A DNA stretch of 59,236 nucleotides from Candidatus Sabulitectum sp. (GCA_023145375.1 JAGLDY010000018.1:1-59236); one strand, 5' to 3'. Counted from the first letter of the stretch, positions 42,273 to 51,595 are shown. The notes: generated by a model from the sequence alone, not told the origin. Made by a program: numbers and translations.

Positions 42273-45200
42273 AATATTCCTTCCACAGCTTCGATCTCCA
42301 AAGAGTCAAATACGGAGAAAAGCTGTTCGTTTGTAAATCCACGAAGGTCAAGGGCTCCGCATCTGCAGGAGGCCACGCAGGCTCCGCACCCTTTGCAGAG
42401 GGCATCATTTATCACGGCGATTCCCTCTTCCATATCAATCTCAATGGCTGCATAGGCACACACGTCTTCACAGTACCCGCATCCCGAACACCTGTCCTTT
42501 CTCACCTGGGCAATAGTGCCTTCAGCAAGAATAGAGTTCTTCTTCAGGAATGTGAGAGCTCTGCTTCCAGCAGCTTTTGCCTGGGCGATGGATTCACTCA
42601 TGTCCTTGGGACTGTGTGCCAGACCACAGACAAAGATGCCATCGGTGGCAAAATCCACAGGTCGAAGTTTTACATGGGCTTCAAGGAAAAGACCATCTGA
42701 ATTCAGAGGGATCTTGAGCATCTTGGCCAGCTTCAAGTTTTCCTCAGGCGGATCTATTGCCGGAGCCAGCACAAGCAGGTCAGCATCCACAACAACATCC
42801 TTCTCGAGAACCGGATCGAACAGAGTGACTCTGATCCTGCTGTCAGGGTCGTCCGGATGGACCATCTCCACTTCCGGCTTGTTGCCGGGAGTGTACCTGA
42901 AGAAGAGAGCTCCACTGTTCCGTAAATCCGAATAGTACTGCTCACTGAATCCATAAGTTCTAATGTCACGGTATGCAAAGTAGATATTTGCTTTTGCTTT
43001 CTTACTCTGAAGCTGTCTGGCATTCTTTACAGATTTGGAACAGCAGACGCGGCTGCAGTACATTCTTCCCTCTTCCCGGGAACCCACGCACTGCACAAAT
43101 ACAACCTCTCTCAGTTTTCCGGGAGGGAATTTCTCCTCATGAAGCATTCTCTCAAATTCCTTCTGGGTAATAACTCTGGAGGATCTTCCATACAGGTATT
43201 CGGATGTCTTGTGCTCGGAACCACCAGTAGCCACAACAACAACTCCATGTGTCAGTTCTTCCTGCTCACCTGAACCATTCGTCAGCATGGTTCTGAAATT
43301 GCCCACAAAACCTGCGATCTCTCCTATGTTGCTGTCCATAAGCACTCTAATCCCGGGGTGGTTCTCAATTCTCTCGATGGTTTCAGCCAGGAATTGCTGA
43401 GGGTCGCTTCCGTCAAGATTAAAGAAGATATCTCTCATGTTTCCGCCGAGAACGCTCTCCTTCTCAACAAGATAGACGTCATGTCCAGCGTCGGCAATTG
43501 CCAGGGCTGATGTCATACCCGCCAGACCACCACCAATCACAAGAGCTTCAGGGTCTATGGAGATGGGAAGTCTTTTCAGAGGCGTGAGGTTCCGTGCCTT
43601 GCCTACAGCCATTTCCACAAGATCCCTGGATTTTGCTGTGGCTTTTTCAGGCTCATTCATATGAGCCCAGGAACACTGGTCACGGATATTCGCCATCTCG
43701 AACAGGTATGGATTAAGCCCTGCACCACTGATGGTATCCCTGAACAGAGGTTCATGGGTTCTGGGTGTACAGGCAGCCACAACGACCCTGTTAAGGTCAT
43801 GCTCCTCGATCCGCTCTTTTATCATCTCAAGACAGTCGGTGGAACAGGCATACATTACATCCTCGGAGTGCTCCACATTCTTAAGGCCCTTCGCCATTTC
43901 AGCAACATTCTTTACATCCACCACTCCGGCTATGTTAATACCGCAATGGCAGACAAAGACGCCGACTCTGGGTCTTTCACCAATAACATCCTTCTCTATT
44001 ACCTCTTCCTCACCTTTTGAGACATCGTGCCTTTCAAGTTTCAGCAGTTTAACAGCTCCTGCTACTGCACCGGATGCTGAAACAACAGACTCTGGAATGT
44101 CCTTGGGACCGTTCATTGCACCGCAAACAAAGATGCCGGGGCGTGTTGTTTCAAGAGGGTGGAAGGTATCGGAATGACAGAAACCGTATTTGTTCAACCT
44201 GATATCCAGGTCCTCAGATAGTTTTCGGCTTCCCTTCCGGGGTTGCAGACCTATTGAAAGCACAACAAGATCAAAAACCTCAAGCTGTATATCACCGTTC
44301 TCAAAGGTATACCTCAGTTCAAGACTGCCTCCTGGAAGTTCAACAATGTCAGCAACTTTTGACCTGATGAAATTAACGCCGTAGTGATTCTCGGCCTTGT
44401 CGTAGTACTTGTCAAAATCCTTACCGAAAGCTCTTATGTCCATGTAGAAAATGGAAGCATCCAGTTCTTTGCTGTGCTCTTTTGCGATTATAGACTGCTT
44501 TATGGCGAACATGCAGCACGCCGAGGAACAGTAGTTCTTGTCGATGCTCTCATCTCTTGAACCAACGCACTGAATAAATGCGATCTTCTTCGGGGGCTTC
44601 TCGTCTGAAGCCCTGACCACATGCCCGCCGAAAGGCCCGGAAGCTGAGAGCATCCTCTCAAATTCCAGGGAGGTGACCACATTGCTGTAGCGATGATAAC
44701 CAAACTGCCCGAAGCCAATAGGGTCGAATGGATCAATACCAGTTGCAAGAATGACCGCACCGACATTGATATCTATCTCTCTATCTTTATCCTGATAGTT
44801 GATAGCGCCGGTGGGACAGACCTTCTCACAGAGTTTGCACACACCTTTGGTGAGGAAAAGACAGTAGTTCGGGTTTATGGTGTACTCGGACGGGATACTC
44901 TGAAGGAAATACCTGGAAATAGCCTTTGTCTTTCTAAGACCCATGTCGAACTCATCATCGATCTTAACTGGACATTTGGCCTCGCAGAGACCACAGGAGA
45001 CACACTTCACCGGATCAACATACTTGGCCCGTTCAATCACTCTACAGACGAAGTCACCGGGGGTACCGGAAACCTCTTCAAGGTTGGACATGATATGAAT
45101 GGTGATAAGTGAATGTCTAGCACATTCGCTCATCTTGGGAGAGAGAATACACATGGAACAGTCATTTGTAGGGAATGTCTTATCCAGCTGGGGCATTCTG

Positions 45201-45325
45201 CCACCGATGGTGGGTGTACCCTCAATGAGATGAACCTCTACACCCATTTCGGCCAGGTCGAGAGATGCCTGTATTCCGGCTATCCCTGCGCCTAGAACTA
45301 ATACGGAATTCTTTTTGTTCTTCAC
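42269..45325 (-). CDS. hdrA: full-length tandem HdrA
   Basis: A 1018-aa HdrA with two modules. Module 1: FAD site VLGAGIAGIQASLDLAEMG, NDCSMCILSPKMSECARH, CVSCGLCEAKCP, CKLCEKVCPTG, FERMLSASGPFGGHVV and the CCMF cluster. Module 2 from about residue 460: GVFVCHCGINIAG, TPRTHEPLF, FEMANIRDQCSWAH, VIGGGLAGMTSALAIADAG, YCSRVCC. C-terminal ferredoxin motifs: CSGCGYCEDVC and CKGCGACVASC. HdrA is the bifurcating flavin subunit of heterodisulfide reductases. The GTG start gives GTGA overlap with the upstream mvhD stop. It provides the template that shows where the split copy at 36483/31224 is cut. Confidence 0.93.
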   Translation of the reverse strand: MKNKKNSVLVLGAGIAGIQASLDLAEMGVEVHLIEGTPTIGGRMPQLDKTFPTNDCSMCILSPKMSECARHSLITIHIMSNLEEVSGTPGDFVCRVIERAKYVDPVKCVSCGLCEAKCPVKIDDEFDMGLRKTKAISRYFLQSIPSEYTINPNYCLFLTKGVCKLCEKVCPTGAINYQDKDREIDINVGAVILATGIDPFDPIGFGQFGYHRYSNVVTSLEFERMLSASGPFGGHVVRASDEKPPKKIAFIQCVGSRDESIDKNYCSSACCMFAIKQSIIAKEHSKELDASIFYMDIRAFGKDFDKYYDKAENHYGVNFIRSKVADIVELPGGSLELRYTFENGDIQLEVFDLVVLSIGLQPRKGSRKLSEDLDIRLNKYGFCHSDTFHPLETTRPGIFVCGAMNGPKDIPESVVSASGAVAGAVKLLKLERHDVSKGEEEVIEKDVIGERPRVGVFVCHCGINIAGVVDVKNVAEMAKGLKNVEHSEDVMYACSTDCLEMIKERIEEHDLNRVVVAACTPRTHEPLFRDTISGAGLNPYLFEMANIRDQCSWAHMNEPEKATAKSRDLVEMAVGKARNLTPLKRLPISIDPEALVIGGGLAGMTSALAIADAGHDVYLVEKESVLGGNMRDIFFNLDGSDPQQFLAETIERIENHPGIRVLMDSNIGEIAGFVGNFRTMLTNGSGEQEELTHGVVVVATGGSEHKTSEYLYGRSSRVITQKEFERMLHEEKFPPGKLREVVFVQCVGSREEGRMYCSRVCCSKSVKNARQLQSKKAKANIYFAYRDIRTYGFSEQYYSDLRNSGALFFRYTPGNKPEVEMVHPDDPDSRIRVTLFDPVLEKDVVVDADLLVLAPAIDPPEENLKLAKMLKIPLNSDGLFLEAHVKLRPVDFATDGIFVCGLAHSPKDMSESIAQAKAAGSRALTFLKKNSILAEGTIAQVRKDRCSGCGYCEDVCAYAAIEIDMEEGIAVINDALCKGCGACVASCRCGALDLRGFTNEQLFSVFDSLEIEAVEGIL

Positions 45326-45747
45326 AAGAATATGCTCTTTCTTGTGGGATTCTCTCCCAGTTTCCGAATCTCCTCAGTATACTCATTGGCTACTCTGGCA
45401 AACTTGGGTCCTTCAGAAGCGGAGATCCAGGAAAGCTTCAATCTTTCCGACTCAAGCCCAAGGGATTCAAACACTTCCTTGACCAGTGCAAATCTTCTTC
45501 TTGTGTGATAATTACCGGTTTCGTAATGACAATCCCCGGGATGGCAGCCTCCAAGAAGCACACCATCAGAACCGCTGAGATATGCTTTCAGAAGAAAGAC
45601 CGGATCAACCCTGCTGGAACACATCACCTGAAGTGGTATGATGGATGTGGAGTACTGTAATCTGCTCGTGCCAGCCAGATCAGCTCCGGTATATGAACAC
45701 CACTTGCAGAGGAAACTGGTTATCCGGGGTTTAAATTCCTTATTCAT
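45322..45747 (-). CDS. mvhD: MvhD-type electron-transfer protein, second copy
   Basis: A 141-aa MvhD protein: FLCKWCSYTGADLAG, MCSSRVDPVF, VLLGGCHPGDCHYETGNY. The ATG at 45747 (MNKEFKPRITS) has GGAGAAGAAC upstream; an upstream in-frame TTG is less likely. It overlaps the start of the tandem HdrA as GTGA. MCSSRVD matches the third copy (MCSSRID) more than the first (PCSGRVD), so copies 2 and 3 are closer to each other. Confidence 0.9.
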   Translation of the reverse strand: MNKEFKPRITSFLCKWCSYTGADLAGTSRLQYSTSIIPLQVMCSSRVDPVFLLKAYLSGSDGVLLGGCHPGDCHYETGNYHTRRRFALVKEVFESLGLESERLKLSWISASEGPKFARVANEYTEEIRKLGENPTRKSIFL

Positions 45748-45780
45748 GTTCTTCTCCAACAAGAACCGGAAAGGCAGAGC

Positions 45781-46875
45781 CTAACCCAGTTCCGGAAATT
45801 CCTCCTCCTTGAATATCATTACAGGAATCTCTTCGGTAACATCCCGTCCAGGGAGATAATCAAAAATTGAAGCAGTGCTCTCTCCTGTTCTGCTGAACAC
45901 CGCAGCAACAGGAATTCCCACAGGACAAACATCAGAACACATACCGCAACCCACACATGAAAAACTCATATGGGTCAACCTGCCCATGTGAAAAAGCATG
46001 GTATCAGGAGGCAGTCTCAAAGCACCCTTCCGGGCAAGGTGCTCTTCAAAATACGGAAGATTGTAATCAAAATTGATAGATTCAAAATCACAGAGTGTGC
46101 AGTAGCATATAGGGCATACTCTGCTGCAGCCGTGGCAGCCAACACACTTGCCAAAGATATTCACAAGCCCGTCAAGGCCTGAGCAATCCTTTTCGATGGA
46201 AGAAAAGAGCTTCTCTCTTTCTCTGGCTCTTGCTGTGGCAAGTTTCTCCAGAGATGTTGAATCCAGTACAGCACTGCCATGCTCTCCGGTGCATTCAGAG
46301 AGAGCCTCTCTGGCCTTATCACTGTTCAGGTAAATCATGCAGCCCTCACCGGGCTTACATTCTCCAGCAGCGGAAACCATAATGTCAGCGTTCATGGGAA
46401 TGAAGTGCTCACACGCTTTGCATGTGTCTCTTATGTTGGATGGTATCTCTCCTGCGGAAACAACCTTTTCGTACTTGGGGAGCAGCCTGTCCACTTTGCC
46501 TTCAGCCACAAGATCCAGTGGAAATACGCCACCGCATGTGTGGGAAATTGTAAAAAGGTTCTCCAGAGATCCCTGTTCCCGTTTTACCCGTTCAACAAAT
46601 GCACGAAGTTCACAGGGTTTAAGAACTGCAGCTATCTTTTTTCCTGAAAGAGACAGATTTGAGAGAACCTGACTCGCATTAACGGTCATAACAGGGGCAA
46701 GTGGTTTCAGTTCTTTCAGATTCTTTACATCGGTGACAAGGGCAAGGTCCCAGGCTCCGGTATCGGGCATCATTCGCATTGCCAGGACCGCATCAACCTT
46801 TCCGGTACTGAGAAGGTGCCTCAGAAGATCATTGATCCCTTTGGAAGCACTTTTTTCTATGGTGATACTACTCAT
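45781..46875 (-). CDS. iron-sulfur beta-type (FdhB/FlxC-like) subunit
   Basis: A 364-aa paralogue of the 46868 protein, ~30% by eye. N-terminal domain with KIAAVLKPCELRAFVERVKREQG (the PCE motif of the FdhB family), then CGGVFPLDL and CKACEHFIP, a long insert with GECKPGEGCMIYLNSDKAREAL, then CVGCHGCSRVCPICYCTLC and CVGCGMCSDVCPVG. Family members transfer electrons between a formate dehydrogenase or hydrogenase and Hdr, but no catalytic subunit is here. I start at 46875 (MSSITIEK), since GGGGGGAG precedes it by 6 nt; the open frame begins 8 codons earlier. It overlaps the preceding gene by 8 nt. Confidence 0.78.
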   Translation of the reverse strand: MSSITIEKSASKGINDLLRHLLSTGKVDAVLAMRMMPDTGAWDLALVTDVKNLKELKPLAPVMTVNASQVLSNLSLSGKKIAAVLKPCELRAFVERVKREQGSLENLFTISHTCGGVFPLDLVAEGKVDRLLPKYEKVVSAGEIPSNIRDTCKACEHFIPMNADIMVSAAGECKPGEGCMIYLNSDKAREALSECTGEHGSAVLDSTSLEKLATARAREREKLFSSIEKDCSGLDGLVNIFGKCVGCHGCSRVCPICYCTLCDFESINFDYNLPYFEEHLARKGALRLPPDTMLFHMGRLTHMSFSCVGCGMCSDVCPVGIPVAAVFSRTGESTASIFDYLPGRDVTEEIPVMIFKEEEFPELG

Positions 46876-48037
46876 GAGAGGCTCCCCCCGGTTCTGCATC
46901 CTTTACCAGTTCGTGCACTCCCGGCAACTCGGATTTCTTGAAATCTCGAAGCGGTAGTGGTTTGCCGTCATTTCTTCCGGCCTTGTATTCAAAGGTACTT
47001 TGGGTCTGCTCCGCGACAAAGCTGAAGACATCAGCCACAGGGATAGACACGGGACATGCATCGGAACACTGCCCGCAGGAGACGCAGGAGAGACTCATGT
47101 GTGCCAGTCTGCCTGTGTGGAACATTATCCGCTCCGGTGGGAGAGAAATCCCCCCACGCTTTATTGCCTGGTTCATCAGTGCTTCAGGGTTTGATCTTGA
47201 GGCTTCCGATCCGAAGTAACAAAGTCTGCAGTAACAGATAGGGCATGCGCTCTGACAGTTGTGACATCCTATGCAATTTGAAAAGACATTCAGCATTCCG
47301 CTGAAACCTTTTATGTCACTCTCGGTCTTTTTGAAAGCAATATCCCTTGCGGCGGTTCGCTTTTTTAAAATGCTTTCAACTTCACTCTTCCAGAGAGGAA
47401 GGAGTTTGTCTCCAGTCTCGCTCTGAATATCCATCTTCTGCAGAAGTTCAGCACCTCGCGTACTTCCGGGGATAACAAGCATTCCTTCGTCACTGATACC
47501 CAGGAACCCGAAATGCAGGTCGGAATCAACAGCAGAGAAATTAACACAAGTGCGACATGCAGGCTTTGCATTCTCACCTGGTTCTCCGGTGGTGAACATC
47601 TCTTTGAAACTGGCTTCGCTGCTCTCTGGATCATTAACATAGTCCTGCAGCGGGATAGCTCCCGGGCAATCGTATGTGGCAAGTATGAGGTTGTCAGTGT
47701 TAACCTGACCAAGTTTTGACAGTTCTATACCGGCTCTGATCTCACACGGACGCATGAGAGCAAGTACAGTAAGATCTCCTTTTTCTTTTCTGGTAAGACT
47801 TCTAAGAGCCCTGGCTCCCTGAACCGGCATTACTGCAGGGAAAGGAACAGCGTCATCCAGCATCCCTGCATCGTTAAGCAGTATCCATGCAAAGGAATCA
47901 CCGGATGGAACCTTCAGTGGCATTATCAATGCGTCAACAGCTCCGGAATCCAGCATCTGCCCGAGAAATTCCCTAACAGGCGTTTCCACACCATTATCGG
48001 TCTTCAGGACCACAGGGATTCCTGTAGTTTCAGTCAT
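46868..48037 (-). CDS. iron-sulfur beta-type (FdhB/FlxC-like) subunit
   Basis: A 389-aa protein with the same layout as its neighbour at 45781: VLALMRPCEIRAGIELSKLGQV, CPGAIPLQDY, CRTCVNFS, then two [4Fe-4S] motifs, CIGCHNCQSACPICYCRLC and CVSCGQCSDACPVS. It carries residues MRPCEIR and so belongs to the same F420/FdhB-type beta-subunit family. The two genes probably arose by tandem duplication and may form a heterodimer. It follows the HdrA C-terminal-half gene after 20 nt and overlaps the next gene by 8 nt. Confidence 0.78.
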   Translation of the reverse strand: MTETTGIPVVLKTDNGVETPVREFLGQMLDSGAVDALIMPLKVPSGDSFAWILLNDAGMLDDAVPFPAVMPVQGARALRSLTRKEKGDLTVLALMRPCEIRAGIELSKLGQVNTDNLILATYDCPGAIPLQDYVNDPESSEASFKEMFTTGEPGENAKPACRTCVNFSAVDSDLHFGFLGISDEGMLVIPGSTRGAELLQKMDIQSETGDKLLPLWKSEVESILKKRTAARDIAFKKTESDIKGFSGMLNVFSNCIGCHNCQSACPICYCRLCYFGSEASRSNPEALMNQAIKRGGISLPPERIMFHTGRLAHMSLSCVSCGQCSDACPVSIPVADVFSFVAEQTQSTFEYKAGRNDGKPLPLRDFKKSELPGVHELVKDAEPGGASHE

Positions 48038-48057
48038 CTAATTATCCTTCCCATACA

Positions 48058-49743
48058 TCACCTCAGGGCCTCATCAACTTCACGGAAGAGCTGGATGTTT
48101 GTGAAGTGCTTCGTTCTTAATGCTCCGGAGGGGCAGCTTCCATAACAGTTACCGCATCCCCTGCAGATCGCTTCGTTAACAATGGAAATACCCCTGGCTT
48201 CATCGGGGTAGATCGCTCCGTAGACACAGACATCGAGACAGTTACCGCAACCGGTACAGTAAGCTTCCAGAATTTCTGTCACCGCTACTTCAGGTACAAG
48301 CTTCTCTCCCACCAGCAACTTCGTAAGGATCTGCCCTGCAGACGCCCGGGCAAAGAGCATGGAATCAGAAATGTTCCTGGGCCCCTGTGATGTTCCAACA
48401 ATGAAAACACCATCAGTTGTTGTTGCAGAAGGGTTTGTCATTCTGTGAGCTTCCTGAAAAAAACCTGTTTCGTCCACAGGGATCCCGAGAAGCTCTGAAA
48501 GGGCGGGTGTGTCTTTAGAAGGAACCAGGGCCGAAGCCAGCAGAACCATGTCAAAGAACTGCTCACCTTCATCACCGTTCTTCTCTTTGAATTTTACAGT
48601 TGTTCCTGATAAACCGGTACTCTGTACTTTTACAAAATTAACACCTGATGACCTTGCAGCAGCGTACAGTTCCTGTCCCCCTGACGGAGGCAGGCATATG
48701 TCCCTGTAGAACTGAGTTATTCTGATATCCGGGTAACGAGCCTTTATCATATTGGCAGTCTTCATCATGACAGTGCAGCAAACTCCACTGCAGTAGCCCA
48801 GCTCTTCCCGGCCGACACAGTGCACAATTGCAATGGTTTCCGGTTCTTTTCCTGACCGGAGAGTTATCTCGTCACCGGAGGAAAGCATCTCGGTGATCTC
48901 CATTGAATTGTAAACATCATCGGACTCTGAATACTTGAAGCCACTCTCTTCCGTTGTTTCGTAAAGGTCAGCCCCTGTTGCGGTAATTATGGATCCGCAG
49001 AAAAGCTCAGTTATGACCTTGCTCTCCAGGGAAACGTGTTCGATCTCAAAATTTCCCAGAAACCCGATCACAGATGTAACTTCAGAGTCAAGGAACACAT
49101 TGATGCAGGGGTTCCCAAGAATTGTCTCGATCAGCTTCTCCACCTGCTCCGGTTTATTGAATTCCTGGAAAGAGAATCCTCTCAATTTACCGGCTCTGCC
49201 TCCGAGAGTATCGTTTTTCTCCACTATTGTTACACTGCGGTTCTCTCCAGCCAGCGCAAGGGCAGCTTCCATACCTGCAACCCCGCCACCTATAACAAGA
49301 ACATCCGGATTCACATCAATGGGACTTTCAAACAATTCAGACTGGTAAAGCACTCTGGCAATACCTGCCCGGAGATAGCTTTTCGCTTTTTCTGTAGCCT
49401 TATCCATATCGTCGATCACCCAGGTGCAATGCTCACGGATGTTGATAATCTTGTACAGGTAGGGGTTCAGCTGGGTTTTTCCACATACATCTTTGAAGGT
49501 GGAGTCATGGTCCCTGGGGGAGCAGGCACCAACAACAAGGTGTGTCAGACCCAGGTCTCTGATCTCTTTTTCAAGGTATTCCTTCCCTTGATTGGAACAG
49601 AGGAAACCGTACTTCCTTACTACAAGTTCAACATCTCCAAAGCCTCTGAACTCACTGAGGTAGGTGATTATTTCATCAAGGTCTGTCTTGCCGGCGATAT
49701 TGGGACCGCATTCACAGACATAAACACCAACTTTTGCTTTCAT
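48058..49743 (-). CDS. hdrA: HdrA C-terminal half (split HdrA)
   Basis: A 561-aa protein equal to module 2 of a tandem HdrA. It begins with the module-2 signature GVYVCECGPNIAGKTDL, then CSPRDHDSTF, INIREHCTWV, the FAD site DVLVIGGGVAGMEAALALAG, a YCSGVCC cluster, GVFIVGTSQGPRNISDS, and two C-terminal ferredoxin motifs CTGCGNCLDVC and CRGCGNCYGSCP. It starts with ATGA overlap on the stop of the gene for module 1 (49740-51047). The sequence is quite divergent from the other HdrA proteins here (CECGPN instead of CHCGxN). The two genes together make one HdrA. Confidence 0.88.
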   Translation of the reverse strand: MKAKVGVYVCECGPNIAGKTDLDEIITYLSEFRGFGDVELVVRKYGFLCSNQGKEYLEKEIRDLGLTHLVVGACSPRDHDSTFKDVCGKTQLNPYLYKIINIREHCTWVIDDMDKATEKAKSYLRAGIARVLYQSELFESPIDVNPDVLVIGGGVAGMEAALALAGENRSVTIVEKNDTLGGRAGKLRGFSFQEFNKPEQVEKLIETILGNPCINVFLDSEVTSVIGFLGNFEIEHVSLESKVITELFCGSIITATGADLYETTEESGFKYSESDDVYNSMEITEMLSSGDEITLRSGKEPETIAIVHCVGREELGYCSGVCCTVMMKTANMIKARYPDIRITQFYRDICLPPSGGQELYAAARSSGVNFVKVQSTGLSGTTVKFKEKNGDEGEQFFDMVLLASALVPSKDTPALSELLGIPVDETGFFQEAHRMTNPSATTTDGVFIVGTSQGPRNISDSMLFARASAGQILTKLLVGEKLVPEVAVTEILEAYCTGCGNCLDVCVYGAIYPDEARGISIVNEAICRGCGNCYGSCPSGALRTKHFTNIQLFREVDEALR

Positions 49744-51047
49744 ACCTTTTCTCCATCAATAGTTGACATAAGTTCCATGATCTGTCCGGCAGCGGATTCA
49801 CCCTGGATCACTGATCTCTGAATATCTCCAGGGCCGGTGACGGTCCCTGCGGCGAAGATCCCCGCTTTTGTAGTCTCTGTTGATCCACTGCCTTCATCGG
49901 TTCTCTTGATGAATCCAAATTTATCAAGTTCAACACCAGCGATCCGGGCCAGCTCCGGAAGATCTGAGTCAGGCACAATTGCTGCAGTGAGAATAACCAT
50001 ATCCACATCCAGTTCCCTGGATTCCCCGGAGGTATCCGGGTAGCTGATCCTTAAAGCTGAATCACTCTCTGTTACGCAAACATCCTCCAGCGAAGGAGTG
50101 AAGAGCATAGTTGTCGATCCTTCTCCAAGAGTTGTGAAGAAATTCTGGTAACTCTTACCGGGAACACAGATATCAAGGTAGAGATCATATATTCTGGCTT
50201 CCGGCAACTTATGCAGAAGGAAACGCACAAATTTAAAAGAATACATGCAGCAGACTGTAGAGCAGTACCCCACCTCGCTGCGTCCGGCACAGTGAATTAT
50301 TGCTATTCTCTCAGGTGAAATATCCGAACCCCTGAGAGTAAGTTCGCCCTGCGTGGGACCGTTTGATGCAAAAAGCCGTTCAAATTCAAGTGGCGAATAG
50401 ACTGCAGACAGATCTCCGTAGCCAAGATTCGGCAAAGCTGAAAGATCGAAAAGTCCGGACCCGGACGCAATAAGAACTGCTTCAACTTCAACCGTAACAA
50501 CTTCATCAGAATCATTGAGATCGATTGCATCAAAAACACATGACTCCACACAGAGGTTGCATTCCTGCGTACCGTTCAGATGCAGACACTTGCTTGAATC
50601 AATAACTGGTACATTAGGTAAAGAACCTGCAGTTGGAACATAAACTGCCTTCATATCCATGAGGTTCTCTTCCCACATATTCGGGATGGATACAGGACAC
50701 GGGTCATAACACATTCCACACCCGATACAATTCACCAGACTGATGTATCTGGCTTTTCTTCTGATCACTACTTCGTAGCAACCCTTACTTCCAGAGAGAC
50801 TTTCCACATCGCTGTAGGTGTAAGTTTCAATATTCGGATTCTGAAGAACTTCCTGCTGAACCGGAGCAACCATACAGGTGGAACATTCCATATTGGGAAA
50901 ACTCTCTTCGTTCTTTATTACCTTTCCACCAATTATCGGTAACTTTTCTACCAGATGAACTTTTTTCGATGCCCCTGCCAGCATGAGCCCCGCCTTCATC
51001 CCTACGATTCCTGCTCCAATGATAAGAACGCTTCCATTCTTCGGCAT
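49740..51047 (-). CDS. hdrA: HdrA N-terminal half (split HdrA)
   Basis: A 435-aa protein equal to module 1 of a tandem HdrA: FAD site VLIIGAGIVGMKAGLMLAGA, FPNMECSTCMVAPV, CIGCGMCYDPCPVSIP, CNLCVESCVFDAI, FERLFASNGPTQGEL, CAGRSEVGYCSTVCCMY, GIFAAGTVTGPGDIQRS. The end lies where the two modules join in full-length HdrA. Its stop overlaps the next gene (ATGA), so a gene-fission event with kept translational coupling is likely. It follows mvhD copy 3 after 16 nt. Confidence 0.88.
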   Translation of the reverse strand: MPKNGSVLIIGAGIVGMKAGLMLAGASKKVHLVEKLPIIGGKVIKNEESFPNMECSTCMVAPVQQEVLQNPNIETYTYSDVESLSGSKGCYEVVIRRKARYISLVNCIGCGMCYDPCPVSIPNMWEENLMDMKAVYVPTAGSLPNVPVIDSSKCLHLNGTQECNLCVESCVFDAIDLNDSDEVVTVEVEAVLIASGSGLFDLSALPNLGYGDLSAVYSPLEFERLFASNGPTQGELTLRGSDISPERIAIIHCAGRSEVGYCSTVCCMYSFKFVRFLLHKLPEARIYDLYLDICVPGKSYQNFFTTLGEGSTTMLFTPSLEDVCVTESDSALRISYPDTSGESRELDVDMVILTAAIVPDSDLPELARIAGVELDKFGFIKRTDEGSGSTETTKAGIFAAGTVTGPGDIQRSVIQGESAAGQIMELMSTIDGEKV

Positions 51048-51063
51048 TATCTCATACCTTCCA

Positions 51064-51513
51064 TCAGAAACGTGTGCTACTGTTCATGGGATTGGGCCCC
51101 AGTTTTCTTATTTTTTCTGTAAAATCTGATACAACCTCTGCATAACGGTTGCCCTCTGCGGCAGACACCCAGACGAGCTCAAGCCTTTCCGGGTCAAGAT
51201 CAAGGGTTTCCATAACCTTTTTCAACTGCGCGAATCGCCTTCTGGCGTAGTAATTACCCTCTCCATAGTGACAGTCCCCGGGATGGCATCCGGCAACCAG
51301 TATGCCATCCGCACCTTTAAAGAATGTAGTAAGAAGAAGGTTATGATCTATCCTGCTGGAGCACATCACCCTTACAACAGAAAATGATGATGGGATCTCA
51401 AGCCTGGAACCCCCTGCAAGGTCTGCAGCTGCATATGTACACCAGTTGCACAGAAAACCCACAACTTTCGGGGTAAATTCACTGTTTGAAGATTTTTCCT
51501 TTTTATCCTTCAA
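51064..51513 (-). CDS. mvhD: MvhD-type electron-transfer protein, third copy
   Basis: A 149-aa MvhD protein: FLCNWCTYAAADLAG, MCSSRIDHNL, ILVAGCHPGDCHYGEGNY. It begins with TTG (51513) and CGGAG about 8 nt upstream; the first 10 residues are Lys/Ser-rich and not part of the fold. It is the first structural gene of the cluster, 82 nt after arsR. The gap holds a palindrome and a possible promoter. It probably serves the split HdrA encoded just downstream. Confidence 0.9.
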   Translation of the reverse strand: MKDKKEKSSNSEFTPKVVGFLCNWCTYAAADLAGGSRLEIPSSFSVVRVMCSSRIDHNLLLTTFFKGADGILVAGCHPGDCHYGEGNYYARRRFAQLKKVMETLDLDPERLELVWVSAAEGNRYAEVVSDFTEKIRKLGPNPMNSSTRF

Positions 51514-51555
51514 CGATCAACTCCGATGATGTTTGTTCCATTTATCTGTATATGT

Positions 51556-51573
51556 TGATATAGCAATATATCA
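51556..51573. promoter_or_regulatory. palindrome before the hdr cluster
   Basis: TGATATA-GCAA-TATATCA is a perfect 7-bp inverted repeat in the 82-nt gap between arsR and mvhD copy 3. On the minus strand TTGATT lies 17 nt upstream of a weak TGCTAT, so the palindrome would overlap the -10 region. A binding site for the adjacent ArsR-type regulator is inferred. Confidence 0.5.
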
Positions 51574-51595
51574 GCTCAAAAAAATCAACTCACTT

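Noticed and set aside
41853-51513. Selenocysteine in MvhD or HdrA, as known in some methanogens
   Set aside because: All expected positions are Cys codons and no in-frame UGA with continued homology was seen.
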